Part shown: positions 1-8,669 of the stretch, piece after piece
How positions within the stretch are numbered: the first letter of the stretch is position 1
How the letters are laid out: each line of letters starts with the position of its first letter
Assembly (NCBI RefSeq): GCF_002291445.1
Contig: NZ_CP014137.1
Span: 2,666,001-2,730,000 of the forward strand
Length of the DNA: 64,000 nt
Reading direction: 5' to 3'
Source of the DNA: Brenneria goodwinii
GTDB taxonomy: Bacteria > Pseudomonadota > Gammaproteobacteria > Enterobacterales > Enterobacteriaceae
Position numbers and translations under genes: made by a program
The notes under the pieces: model-generated
Seen by the model: the letters and a program-made list of their open reading frames with translations, nothing else
Told to the model about the DNA's origin: nothing
The model's database searches: none

Positions 1-609
1 AATATCAATCGCAATACGGTTTTTCCCACCACGCGGGACGATAATATCGGCATATTGTTTAGAGGGCTCAATGAATTGCATAAACATGGGACGTACCGTT
101 TTCTGATACTGCTCCATCACGGAATCCATCGATCGGCCGCGTTCATTGACATCTCGCCGCATACGGCGCATCAGGCAGATATCCAGCGGCGTATCGACAA
201 AAATGGAAAAATTCAGTTCGTCGCGCAAACGGGCTTCCGTCAGCAGCAGAATACCTTCAAGAATAATGACCTTCTTCGGTTCAAGATGCACCGTTTCCTG
301 TTTACGCGTATGTTCAACATAGCTATACAAAGGAAGCTCCACCGCCTGGCCCGCTTTCAGCATTTTCAAATGCGTCAGCAGCAGACTGTGATCCATGGCG
401 TTGGGATGGTCGTAATTGGTCTTGACCCGCTCTTCCATCGTCAGGTGGCTTTGATCTTTGTAGTAGCTGTCTTCAGGTATCACACCAATATGCTGATCCC
501 CGACCTGGTCGCGTAACTCACGGTACAACGTGCTGGAAATAAGACTTTTACCGGAAGCGGAGGCGCCCGCTATCCCGATGATGACACACTGGTGAGACTG
601 ATCAGTCAT
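1..609 (-). CDS. udk: Uridine kinase, 3' end cut by window edge
   Basis: Phosphorylates uridine and cytidine with GTP or ATP in the cytoplasmic pyrimidine salvage pathway. Reading the minus strand from the ATG at 609 gives MTDQSHQCVIIGIAGASASGKS, with the P-loop GASASGKS near residues 14-21. It then runs through EDSYYKDQSHL, NYDHPNA and the RRMRRDVNERGR stretch of bacterial uridine kinases. About 203 codons are present and the frame is still open at base 1, so roughly ten C-terminal residues lie outside the window. The next 400 bases upstream hold a long repeat and then a divergent small nuclease gene. Confidence 0.96.
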   Translation of the reverse strand, partial: MTDQSHQCVIIGIAGASASGKSLISSTLYRELRDQVGDQHIGVIPEDSYYKDQSHLTMEERVKTNYDHPNAMDHSLLLTHLKMLKAGQAVELPLYSYVEHTRKQETVHLEPKKVIILEGILLLTEARLRDELNFSIFVDTPLDICLMRRMRRDVNERGRSMDSVMEQYQKTVRPMFMQFIEPSKQYADIIVPRGGKNRIAIDI

Positions 610-731
610 GACATTAACGACCTGATTAACATAAAAAAGAAGAGGGGATGCACCAATTGGTGCGATAACGCGGCAATTATAGGGAGTTAGCACAGTTCAC
701 GCCAGCGTTTCCACTATTGGGCGGGCGGTTT

Positions 732-866
732 CGTCATTCCCGCGCAGGCGGGAATCTGCCAATGACTGCCTGCGGTTTCAGTAACCGATCCCCGCCTACT
801 GCCGCGGGGATGACGCCAGGTTGACGGGGATGGTATGTGGCTGGCGGAAATTACGGGGGTGACGAG
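732..866. repeat. 135-bp direct repeat, copy 1, left of the GIY-YIG gene
   Basis: A 135-bp block that recurs at 1359-1493 in the same orientation with only three substitutions by eye and no gap. It has two palindromic modules: one at 732-755 (core CCCGCGCAGGCGGG) and one at 788-815 (ATCCCCGCC...GGGGATGACG). The rest of 609-1008 shows no gene. Short reading frames across the palindromes look like repeat translation, not protein. Confidence 0.93.
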
Positions 867-1008
867 AATGTATTTTTCCGCAGGGTAATGGGAGGAAAAC
901 ATCATCACTGCGAATCATATTCCAAATTTCAAATAGAACACCTGACTTAGTGAATTTTTCAGATTAAAACGAACGATTCCACGTTAAACCATTTTTAAGA
1001 ATGCAGAC

Positions 1009-1299
1009 ATGAGCAAACAGCCATGTATATACATATTGAGCAACCGACCCTATGGATCACTCTATGTCGGAGTGAGCAGCCATTTGCTCAAACGCATATG
1101 GCAACACAAAAACCATATTACAGGTGGTTTTTCTCAGAAGTATGACCTGAACATGCTGGTTTATTACGAATTTTTTGAAGATATAAATAATGCCATTCTG
1201 CGTGAAAAACAGCTGAAAAAATGGAAGAGGGCTTGGAAAATCAGATTGATTGAAAGTATCAATCCCGACTGGGAAGATCTTTATAGCTATATAATTTAA
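1009..1299 (+). CDS. Small GIY-YIG family nuclease
   Basis: A 96-residue protein consisting of little more than one GIY-YIG domain. The first motif reads CIYILSN..YGSLYVGVS near residues 6-23, followed by LLKRIWQHKN with the conserved Arg, and the REKQLKKWKRAWK stretch typical of short stand-alone members. Family members are endonucleases that use a metal ion, the two tyrosines, an Arg and a Glu. The substrate of this subgroup is not established. The gene is visibly richer in A+T than its neighbours and sits alone between two near-identical 135-bp direct repeats, which suggests acquisition as a cassette. The ribosome binding site is weak (AAGAATGCAGAC before ATG). Family assignment is firm; function is open. 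Confidence 0.88.
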   Translation: MSKQPCIYILSNRPYGSLYVGVSSHLLKRIWQHKNHITGGFSQKYDLNMLVYYEFFEDINNAILREKQLKKWKRAWKIRLIESINPDWEDLYSYII

Positions 1300-1358
1300 T
1301 ATTTACGTCATTACCTACACGGTCATTTCCGCTAGTCCCCCGCCTACGGCGACCCCTA

Positions 1359-1493
1359 CGTCATTCCCGCGCAGGCGGGAATCTGCCAATGACTGCCTGC
1401 GGTTTCAGTAACCGATCCCCGCCTACTACCGCGGGGATGACGCCAGGTTGACGGGGATAGCATGTGGCTGGCGGAAATTACGGGGGTGACGAG
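1359..1493. repeat. 135-bp direct repeat, copy 2, right of the GIY-YIG gene
   Basis: Same block as 732-866, same orientation, three substitutions (G to A in the second palindrome loop; G to A and T to C about 30 bases further on). It begins 60 bases after the nuclease stop codon. The second palindromic module is at 1415-1442. Confidence 0.93.
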
Positions 1494-1528
1494 GAAGTTG
1501 CTAAACATCTTCAGCCAAGCTCCTCCTT

Positions 1529-1613
1529 CGTCATTCCTGCGCAGGCAGGAATCTCTTGTACATAACTCCAACCTGCCAACAGAAGAAGATCCCCGTCTGC
1601 GCGGGGATGATCG
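1529..1613. repeat. Pair of palindromic repeat modules
   Basis: A diverged relative of the two modules in the 135-bp repeats. CGTCATTCCTGCGCAGGCAG starts at 1529 and a second palindrome (ATCCCCGTCTGCGCGGGGAT) starts at 1589, separated by about 36 unrelated bases. It lies downstream of the converging apbC gene and may act as an mRNA 3'-end hairpin. Confidence 0.75.
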
Positions 1614-1678
1614 GAAAATCGTGGGAACAGTAGGAAAAGAAGGCGTGCAGTTTGGTAAACCAAGGCGTCAGCCGCCGC

Positions 1679-2788
1679 CTACAGCGCCCGGAATGAAATT
1701 TCCGTCGGGATAACCTCGCCTTGCCAGTAGAGCTGCGCGGCGACCTGACCGGCCAGTTCACGATATAATGACGTAAACTCGCTGTCAGGATGGCTGACCA
1801 CCGTCGGCTCGCCGCGATCCAGATCTTCGCGCAGCGAAATATGCAGCGGCAGTTGTCCCAGCAGCGCACAGTGGTATTTTTCCGCCAGTTTTTGCGCCCC
1901 GCCGGTGCCGAAAATCGGCTCCAGATGACCGCAGTTGCTGCAAATATGGACGCTCATGTTTTCAACGATACCCAGTACCGGCACGCTGACTTTCTCGAAC
2001 ATGGCGATCCCTTTCATGGCATCCATCAGCGCGATATCCTGCGGTGTGGTTACCACCACCGCACCGGTGACGGGAATGCTCTGCGCCAGCGTCAACTGGA
2101 TATCCCCGGTTCCCGGCGGCATATCCAGCACCAGATAATCCAGATCCGGCCACAGCGTGTCCTGCAGCAGTTGCAACAACGCTTTGCTCGCCATCGGCCC
2201 GCGCCACACCATGGCGTTATCATCGGTGACCAGATAGCCAATTGAATTCGTCGCCAGCCCGTACGCCATGATCGGCGCCATATGCTGACCGTCCGGTGAG
2301 GTCGGACGTTCGCTTGCCGTTCCCAGCATTGTCGGGATCGACGGCCCGTAAATGTCGGCATCGAGAATACCGACACTGGCCCCTTCCGCCGCCAGCGCCA
2401 GCGCCATATTTACTGCCGTACTGGATTTGCCGACGCCGCCTTTACCGGAGCTGACCGCAATAATATTTTTAACGCCTTTCACCCCGGCCTGCTCGTTCAC
2501 CCGGCGCATCGTGGCGATATTGTGCGTCAGGCGCCACTCTACCGCTTTCGCGCCAGACAGACGCAACAACTCATCGCTCATCGTCTCTTTTAATGCTTCC
2601 AGGCCGCTCAACCAGGCAAACGGCATGATTAATTCAATATGCAGCACATCATCCAGCAACGCGCAGTGATGCAGCGCGTTTAACGTCGTCAGGTTATTTT
2701 TCAGTGTCGGGTGTTGAAAAGTCGACAGTACCCCGGTCACCATGGCATGCAGTGCTTCTGGGCGCTGTTCGGGGAGTTTAGAGTTCAT
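1679..2788 (-). CDS. apbC: Iron-sulfur cluster carrier ATPase ApbC/Mrp
   Basis: A 369-residue P-loop ATPase of the Mrp/Nbp35 family, which binds a labile [4Fe-4S] cluster and delivers it to apoproteins in the cytoplasm. An N-terminal DUF59-like domain (about residues 1-95) is followed by the deviant Walker A sequence GKGGVGKSS near residue 115 and LDADIYGPSIPTMLG. The cluster-binding CxxC (CSNCG) lies near residue 285. The start has a good Shine-Dalgarno sequence (AAGGAG, then CCGGA before ATG). It is divergent from metG, as in E. coli. Confidence 0.95.
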   Translation of the reverse strand: MNSKLPEQRPEALHAMVTGVLSTFQHPTLKNNLTTLNALHHCALLDDVLHIELIMPFAWLSGLEALKETMSDELLRLSGAKAVEWRLTHNIATMRRVNEQAGVKGVKNIIAVSSGKGGVGKSSTAVNMALALAAEGASVGILDADIYGPSIPTMLGTASERPTSPDGQHMAPIMAYGLATNSIGYLVTDDNAMVWRGPMASKALLQLLQDTLWPDLDYLVLDMPPGTGDIQLTLAQSIPVTGAVVVTTPQDIALMDAMKGIAMFEKVSVPVLGIVENMSVHICSNCGHLEPIFGTGGAQKLAEKYHCALLGQLPLHISLREDLDRGEPTVVSHPDSEFTSLYRELAGQVAAQLYWQGEVIPTEISFRAL

Positions 2789-3080
2789 TCCGGCTCCTTA
2801 AAATTCTCATTATTTAACCGATCAAGACGGGTATAGCATATCAGATGGGCGCCGCAACTAACGCGACCCGACGTAAAAAATCGCCAGGCGCGAGGTTAAG
2901 CGTTGCATAGCAATAGCCGAAGGGCGGCGAGCAGGGAAGCCCGACGGAGAAAATCGCCGGGAGTTTCGCCTGCGCTTTGCCGGTCAACCACAGGTTTTAG
3001 GCAAGGCAGCGGTTTACGCAGTAAGGCGCTATCGGTTAACATCAATGACCCTCTATCATCAAAAAGAAAGCAAGTTCCTC

Positions 3081-5108
3081 ATGACTCAAGTCGCAAAGAA
3101 AATATTGGTAACGTGCGCGTTGCCTTACGCTAACGGTTCGATTCACCTCGGTCATATGCTTGAACACATTCAGGCGGATATCTGGGTTCGTTACCAGCGA
3201 ATGCGCGGCAACCAGGTTTACTTTATCTGTGCAGACGATGCTCACGGCACGCCGATCATGCTGAAGGCTCAGCAGATGGGAATTGCGCCCGAGCAAATGA
3301 TTGCGGCGATGAGTCAGGAACATCAACAGGATTTCGCTGGCTTCAACATCAGCTATGACAATTACCACTCTACGCACAGTGAAGAAAATCGTGAACTGTC
3401 CGCCCTGATTTACTCGCGGCTCAAAGAGAACGGTTTTATTAAAAACCGCACTATCTCTCAGCTGTACGATCCGGAAAAAGGCATGTTCCTGCCGGACCGC
3501 TTCGTGAAAGGCACCTGCCCGAAATGTAAGGCGCCCGATCAGTACGGCGATAACTGCGAAGTCTGTGGCGCGACATACAGCCCGACGGATCTGATCGATC
3601 CCAAGTCGGCCGTTTCGGGCGCAACGCCGGTGATGCGCGAATCAGAGCATTTCTTCTTTGATTTGCCCGCATTCAGCGAAATGCTGCAAGCGTGGACGCG
3701 TTCCGGCGCATTGCAGGAGCAGGTGGCCAATAAAATGCAGGAATGGTTCGACGCCGGTCTGCAACAGTGGGACATTTCCCGTGACGCGCCCTACTTCGGC
3801 TTTGAAGTACCGGATGCGCCGGGTAAATATTTCTATGTCTGGCTGGACGCGCCAATCGGTTACATGGGTTCATTTAAAAATCTGTGCGATAAACGCGGCG
3901 ATCTCAGTTTCGACGAATTCTGGCGTAAAGACTCCACGACCGAGCTGTACCATTTCATTGGTAAAGACATTGTTTATTTCCACAGTCTGTTCTGGCCCGC
4001 CATGCTGGAAGGCAGCAACTTCCGTAAACCGACCAACCTGTTTGTTCATGGCTATGTGACGGTTAACGGCGCCAAGATGTCCAAGTCACGCGGCACCTTC
4101 ATCAAAGCCGGAACTTACCTGCAACATCTGGATGCAGACTGCCTGCGTTACTACTACGCGGCCAAACTCTCTTCCCGTATTGATGATATCGATCTTAATC
4201 TGGAAGACTTCGTCCAGCGCGTGAATGCCGACATCGTCAACAAACTGGTCAATCTGGCCTCGCGTAATGCGGGCTTTATCAGCAAACGTTTCGACGGCAA
4301 ACTGGCCGATAAGCTGGCTGACGCCGATTTGTACAAAACCTTTACCGATGCGGCGCAAAGCATTGCGGAAGCCTATGGTAACCGTGAATCAGGCAAAGCG
4401 ATTCGTGAAATCATGGCGCTGGCCGATTTGGCCAATCGCTATGTGGACGAACAGGCGCCGTGGGTGGTGGCAAAAGAGGAAGGCCGCGAAGCCGATCTGC
4501 AAGCCATCTGCTCAATGGGCATCAACCTGTTCCGGGTACTGATGACCTATTTGAAACCGGTGCTGCCTGCGCTGGCGCAACGCGCTGAAGCGTTCCTGAA
4601 TAAGGAGTTGAAGTGGGATGAAATTACCGCGCCGTTGCTCGGCCATAAGGTGAATACGTTCAAAGCCCTCTTCAACCGTATCGACCTGGATAAAGTCGAT
4701 GCCATGGTCAATGCGTCAAAAGAAGACATGGCGACGGCAAAAGCCGTTTCCGGCCCGCTGGCGGAGAATCCCGTACAGGAAACCATCAAGTTTGATGACT
4801 TTGACAAGGTAGATATGCGTATCGCCCTGATCAAACAGGCTGAATTGGTTGAGGGTTCGGATAAGCTGCTGCGCCTGACGCTGGATCTCGGCGGCGAAAC
4901 CCGTCAGGTCTTCTCCGGCATCCGTACGGCGTATCCCGATCCGTCGGTGCTGGAAGGCCGCCTGACGGTAATGGTTGCCAATCTGGCGCCGCGCAAAATG
5001 CGCTTTGGTCTATCAGAAGGCATGGTCATGGCTGCCGGCCCCGGCGGCAAAGACATTTTCCTGCTTAGCCCGGACAGCGGCGCCCAGCCCGGTATGCAGG
5101 TGAAATAA
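3081..5108 (+). CDS. metG: Methionine-tRNA ligase
   Basis: Charges tRNA-Met in the cytoplasm; 675 residues against 677 in E. coli. The class I signatures are HLGH at residues 22-25 and KMSKS near 332-336. A zinc-knuckle insertion (CPKCKAPDQYGDNCEVCG) lies around residues 145-162, and a C-terminal EMAP/Arc1p-like tRNA-binding domain begins near residue 575 (IKFDDFDKVDMRIAL). I chose the ATG at 3081 because MTQVAKKILVTCALPYANG matches the family N terminus; the in-frame ATG 12 codons earlier adds residues not seen in homologues. The 292 bases between apbC and metG hold GC-rich inverted segments and no gene. Confidence 0.97.
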   Translation: MTQVAKKILVTCALPYANGSIHLGHMLEHIQADIWVRYQRMRGNQVYFICADDAHGTPIMLKAQQMGIAPEQMIAAMSQEHQQDFAGFNISYDNYHSTHSEENRELSALIYSRLKENGFIKNRTISQLYDPEKGMFLPDRFVKGTCPKCKAPDQYGDNCEVCGATYSPTDLIDPKSAVSGATPVMRESEHFFFDLPAFSEMLQAWTRSGALQEQVANKMQEWFDAGLQQWDISRDAPYFGFEVPDAPGKYFYVWLDAPIGYMGSFKNLCDKRGDLSFDEFWRKDSTTELYHFIGKDIVYFHSLFWPAMLEGSNFRKPTNLFVHGYVTVNGAKMSKSRGTFIKAGTYLQHLDADCLRYYYAAKLSSRIDDIDLNLEDFVQRVNADIVNKLVNLASRNAGFISKRFDGKLADKLADADLYKTFTDAAQSIAEAYGNRESGKAIREIMALADLANRYVDEQAPWVVAKEEGREADLQAICSMGINLFRVLMTYLKPVLPALAQRAEAFLNKELKWDEITAPLLGHKVNTFKALFNRIDLDKVDAMVNASKEDMATAKAVSGPLAENPVQETIKFDDFDKVDMRIALIKQAELVEGSDKLLRLTLDLGGETRQVFSGIRTAYPDPSVLEGRLTVMVANLAPRKMRFGLSEGMVMAAGPGGKDIFLLSPDSGAQPGMQVK

Positions 5109-5109
5109 C

Positions 5110-5330
5110 AGTACGCTCCCGCCTGTGCGGGAATGACAAAAGTCGAGAGTGAAGCGGAAATGACGGAAGTGAGGCGGGAACAACGTCTTCTCCGTCATGC
5201 CCGCGGTAGTAGGCGGGCATCTCCCACTGAAACCGCAACCATCCATCGGCCGATTCCCGCCTGCGCGGCAATGACAAAAGTCAGGAGTGAAGCGGAAAGG
5301 ACAGAAGTAAAGCAGGAATAACGCAGGGAA
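5110..5330. repeat. Cluster of palindromic repeats after metG
   Basis: Several modules of the same dispersed family follow the metG stop. CTCCCGCCTGTGCGGGAATG is near 5115. An inverted copy of the ATGCCCGCC...GCGGGCATGACG palindrome is at 5193-5220, and ATTCCCGCCTGCGCGGCAAT is near 5255. Two copies of a phrase of the type GACAAAAGTC-GAGTGAAGCGGAAA follow the first and last modules (near 5136 and 5272), so part of the cluster is a tandem duplication. It probably forms hairpins at the metG mRNA end. Confidence 0.8.
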
Positions 5331-5528
5331 AACGGGAATATTTCAATACATTTTTTTAACATCATGATTCATGTTCTGATACCAACCTCTCATTTTCATC
5401 TCTTCTAGCATATCCATTTACACAACCATCAAGTAACACAAATTCAACCAATCGCTATATAAACAGTGATATAGCGCACAAAATTTCCATTCTTAAATGC
5501 AAGGGAAAGGCATTTAAATAGTTACATT

Positions 5529-5568
5529 TTGATTTGGCGCAAAACCCACAATTTGTGTGTTGTTAAAT
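5529..5568 (+). promoter_or_regulatory. Candidate FNR site and -10 box of fdnG
   Basis: TTGATTTGGCGCAA at 5529-5542 has a perfect FNR left half-site (TTGAT), the correct four-base spacer and a weaker right half-site (CGCAA against ATCAA). TTAAAT at 5563-5568 could be the -10 box. This would place the FNR site about 41 bases before the transcription start, the usual position for FNR activation, and fdn operons are known to be FNR-activated. The identical 14-mer lies upstream of cydA. Assignment is by inspection only. Confidence 0.55.
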
Positions 5569-5609
5569 TGCGCGCAACAAAAATTATACATAATAATCTA
5601 GGGAAACTA

Positions 5610-8600
5610 ATGCAACTGAATCGAAGAGGTTTCTTTAAAGTTTGCGCGGGAGGAATGGCAGGGACGACGCTCGCGCTATTGGGATTTGCCCCAACGGAAG
5701 CAATGGCAGCGGTACGTCAATACAAGCTGCTGAGAGCAAAAGAAACACGCAATAACTGCACCTACTGTTCCGTAGGCTGCGGCATTCTGATGTACAGCCT
5801 GGGCGACGGAGCAAAGAACGCCAAACCCGCTATTTTTCATATCGAAGGCGATGCCGACCATCCGGTAAGCCGCGGTTCTCTCTGTCCGAAAGGCGCTGGC
5901 CTGGTGGACTATATTCACAGCAAAAACCGGCTTCTTTATCCAGAATACCGCGCGCCGGGATCGGACCAATGGCAACGTATCGGCTGGGATGAGGCTATCG
6001 ATCGCATCGCCCGGTTGATGAAAGCCGACCGCGACGCCAATTTTCAGCGCACCAATGCCAACGGCGACACCGTTAACCGCTGGATGACCACCGGGATGCT
6101 GTGTTCATCCGCCGCCAGCAACGAAACCGGCGTTCTCGACCAGAAATTCGCCCGCTCGCTGGGCATGGTCGCCATCGATTGTCAGGCCCGTCTGTGCCAT
6201 GGTCCGACCGTTGCCGCACTGGCGCCGACCTTCGGACGCGGCGCCATGACCAACAACTGGGTTGATATCAAAAACGCCAATGTGATTATCGTTATGGGCG
6301 GTAACCCGGCTGAAGCGCATCCCGTTGGTTTTAAATGGGCGGTTGAAGCCAAAACGCAGAACGATGCCACACTGATTGTCGTCGATCCGCGTTTTAATCG
6401 TTCCGCCGCCGTTGCCGATCTCTACGCGCCGATCCGCGCCGGATCCGATGCGGCTTTTCTGCTCGGCATCGTCAACTACCTGATCGCCAATGACAAGATA
6501 CATCGCGAATACGTGGTGTCTTATACCAACGCCAGCCTGATTGTGCGTGATGACTTCAGTTTTGATGAAGGCTTGTTCAGCGGCTATAACGAAAAGACCC
6601 GCCAGTACGACAAATCCAGCTGGCAATACGAGCTGGACGCTTCCGGCTTTGCCAAACGCGACACGACGCTGTCCCACCCCCGCTGCGTATGGAACCTGCT
6701 GAAAAAACACGTTGCGCGCTATACGCCGGAAATGGTGACATCCTTGTGCGGAACCCCCGTCAAAGATTACGCAGCGATCTGCCGTACGCTGGCCGAAACC
6801 TGCGTCCCGGACAAAACCGCCACCTTCATGTATGCGCTGGGCTGGACTCACCACACCAATGGCGCGCAGATTATTCGCGCCGCCGCGATTATCCAGCTAT
6901 TGCTGGGAAATATCGGTATGGTTGGCGGCGGCATCAACGCCCTGCGCGGTCACTCCAACATTCAGGGCTATACCGACCTCGGCCTGCTGACCACCAACCT
7001 GCCCGGCTACATGCCGCTGCCGTCGGAAAAACAACACGATCTGAAAACCTATCTGAGCCAAATTACGCCGACGGCGTTATTACCCGATCAGGTTAACTAC
7101 TGGAAAAACACGCCAAAATTCTTTATCAGCATGATGAAGAGCTTCTACGGCGAGAACGCCCAGCCAGCAAACAACTGGGGCTATGACTGGTTGCCTAAGT
7201 GGGATCGCAGTTATGACATCATTGCGCAGACCGAGCTGATGATGGAAGGCAAAATGAACGGCTACATTGTTCAGGGTTTTAATCCCGTCGCCGCGTTTGC
7301 CAATAAAAACAAAGCCACGGAAGCGCTGTCCAAATTGAAATTCATGGTGACGATCGATCCGTTAGCCACGGAAACGTCGACATTCTGGCAGAACCACGGC
7401 GAATTCAACGACGTCGATACCCAATCGATTCAAACCGAAGTGTTCCGTCTGCCCTCCTCCTGTTTTGCGGAAGAGGACGGTTCTATCGCCAACTCCGGCC
7501 GCTGGCTGCAATGGCACTGGGCCGCGGCCGAACCGCCGGGAGAAGCGCTGCACGACGGTAAAATCATCGGCAAACTGCTGACGCGCCTGCGCGAGCTTTA
7601 CCAAGAAGAAGGCGGCGCTTATCCCGATCCGTTGATGAACATCACCTGGAACTATCAGGATCCGGAAGATCCGACGCCGGAAGAAGTTGCCCGCGAAGCC
7701 AACGGGATCGCGCTGGCCGATATCTATGACGATAGCGGTAAACTCATCTTGAAAAAAGGTCAGCAGATCGCCGATTTCTCTCAGTTGCGTGATGATGGCA
7801 CCACCGCCAGTTTCTGCTGGATTTACGCCGGTTGCTGGACGGAAGCCGGCAACCAGATGGACAGGCGCGACAACGCCGACGCGGGCATGGGCTGTACGCC
7901 GAACTGGTCGTGGTCATGGCCGCAGAACCGCCGTATTTTGTACAACCGCGCATCCGCCGATCTGCAAGGCAAACCGTGGGACAAAAAACGTAAGCTGATG
8001 GAGTGGAACGGCGAAAAATGGAGCGGAATTGATATCCCTGACTTCGCCAGTACCGTTCCGCCGGGTAAAGATACCGGGCCGTTTATCATGCTGCCGGAAG
8101 GTCTCGCCAGGCTGTTCTCTGTGGACAAGCTGGTGGATGGCCCGTTCCCCGAACACTACGAACCCATTGAAACGCCATTGGGCACCAATCCGCTGCACCC
8201 TGCCGTGATTTCAAATCCGGCGGCGCGTCTGTTCGCCAGCGATGCGAAAACCATGGGGGCGGCAAAAGACTTCCCTTACGTAGCAACCACCTACTCCATT
8301 ACCGAGTTGTTTCGCCACTGGACCAAACACGCAAGGCTGAATGCGATCGCGCAGCCAGAGCAATTCATTGAAATTGGTGAAAATCTGGCGCAGAGCAAGG
8401 GCATCAGAGCGGGCGATGAAGTCAGGGTTTCCTGCCAGCGCGGGTACATTAAAGCCAAAGCGGTGGTCACCAAGCGCATCAAAACGCTGAACATTGCCGG
8501 CCAATCCGTTGAAACCGTTGGTATTCCCTGCCACTGGGGCTTTGAGGGAGCAACCCGCAAAGGCTTCTTGGCCAACACGCTCACGCCCAGCGTCGGTGAC

Positions 8601-8657
8601 GCTAATTCACAAACGCCTGAATATAAAGCGTTTCTGGTTAATATAGAGAAGGTGTAA
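5610..8657 (+). CDS. fdnG: Formate dehydrogenase-N catalytic subunit, Cys form
   Basis: Oxidises formate on the periplasmic side with a bis-MGD molybdenum cofactor and one [4Fe-4S] cluster. It has 1015 residues, the same length as E. coli FdnG. The Tat signal RRGFFK is at residues 5-10 with likely cleavage after Ala-Met-Ala at 33. The cluster ligands are Cys50, Cys53, Cys57 and Cys92. The E. coli enzyme has selenocysteine at 196, encoded by UGA. Here codon 196 (6195-6197) is TGC, giving ARLCHGPT, and there is no in-frame TGA. ATG 5610 follows TAGGGAAACT and is the start that places the Tat motif correctly; an upstream in-frame ATG adds 27 unrelated residues. It is the first gene of fdnGHI. 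FdnG is preferred over FdoG because the partner subunits match FdnH and FdnI. Confidence 0.95.
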   Translation: MQLNRRGFFKVCAGGMAGTTLALLGFAPTEAMAAVRQYKLLRAKETRNNCTYCSVGCGILMYSLGDGAKNAKPAIFHIEGDADHPVSRGSLCPKGAGLVDYIHSKNRLLYPEYRAPGSDQWQRIGWDEAIDRIARLMKADRDANFQRTNANGDTVNRWMTTGMLCSSAASNETGVLDQKFARSLGMVAIDCQARLCHGPTVAALAPTFGRGAMTNNWVDIKNANVIIVMGGNPAEAHPVGFKWAVEAKTQNDATLIVVDPRFNRSAAVADLYAPIRAGSDAAFLLGIVNYLIANDKIHREYVVSYTNASLIVRDDFSFDEGLFSGYNEKTRQYDKSSWQYELDASGFAKRDTTLSHPRCVWNLLKKHVARYTPEMVTSLCGTPVKDYAAICRTLAETCVPDKTATFMYALGWTHHTNGAQIIRAAAIIQLLLGNIGMVGGGINALRGHSNIQGYTDLGLLTTNLPGYMPLPSEKQHDLKTYLSQITPTALLPDQVNYWKNTPKFFISMMKSFYGENAQPANNWGYDWLPKWDRSYDIIAQTELMMEGKMNGYIVQGFNPVAAFANKNKATEALSKLKFMVTIDPLATETSTFWQNHGEFNDVDTQSIQTEVFRLPSSCFAEEDGSIANSGRWLQWHWAAAEPPGEALHDGKIIGKLLTRLRELYQEEGGAYPDPLMNITWNYQDPEDPTPEEVAREANGIALADIYDDSGKLILKKGQQIADFSQLRDDGTTASFCWIYAGCWTEAGNQMDRRDNADAGMGCTPNWSWSWPQNRRILYNRASADLQGKPWDKKRKLMEWNGEKWSGIDIPDFASTVPPGKDTGPFIMLPEGLARLFSVDKLVDGPFPEHYEPIETPLGTNPLHPAVISNPAARLFASDAKTMGAAKDFPYVATTYSITELFRHWTKHARLNAIAQPEQFIEIGENLAQSKGIRAGDEVRVSCQRGYIKAKAVVTKRIKTLNIAGQSVETVGIPCHWGFEGATRKGFLANTLTPSVGDANSQTPEYKAFLVNIEKV

Positions 8658-8669
8658 GGGTAGCCAACC

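Noticed and set aside
714..1713. Several short open frames over the palindromic repeats (for example 714-908, 1356-1571, 1462-1713)
   Set aside because: The same peptide appears from both copies of the repeat and from both strands. This is repeat translation, not genes.
6105..6854. 249-codon frame antisense to fdnG
   Set aside because: It lies entirely within fdnG, whose frame is supported by cofactor motifs throughout; high GC third positions create long antisense frames.
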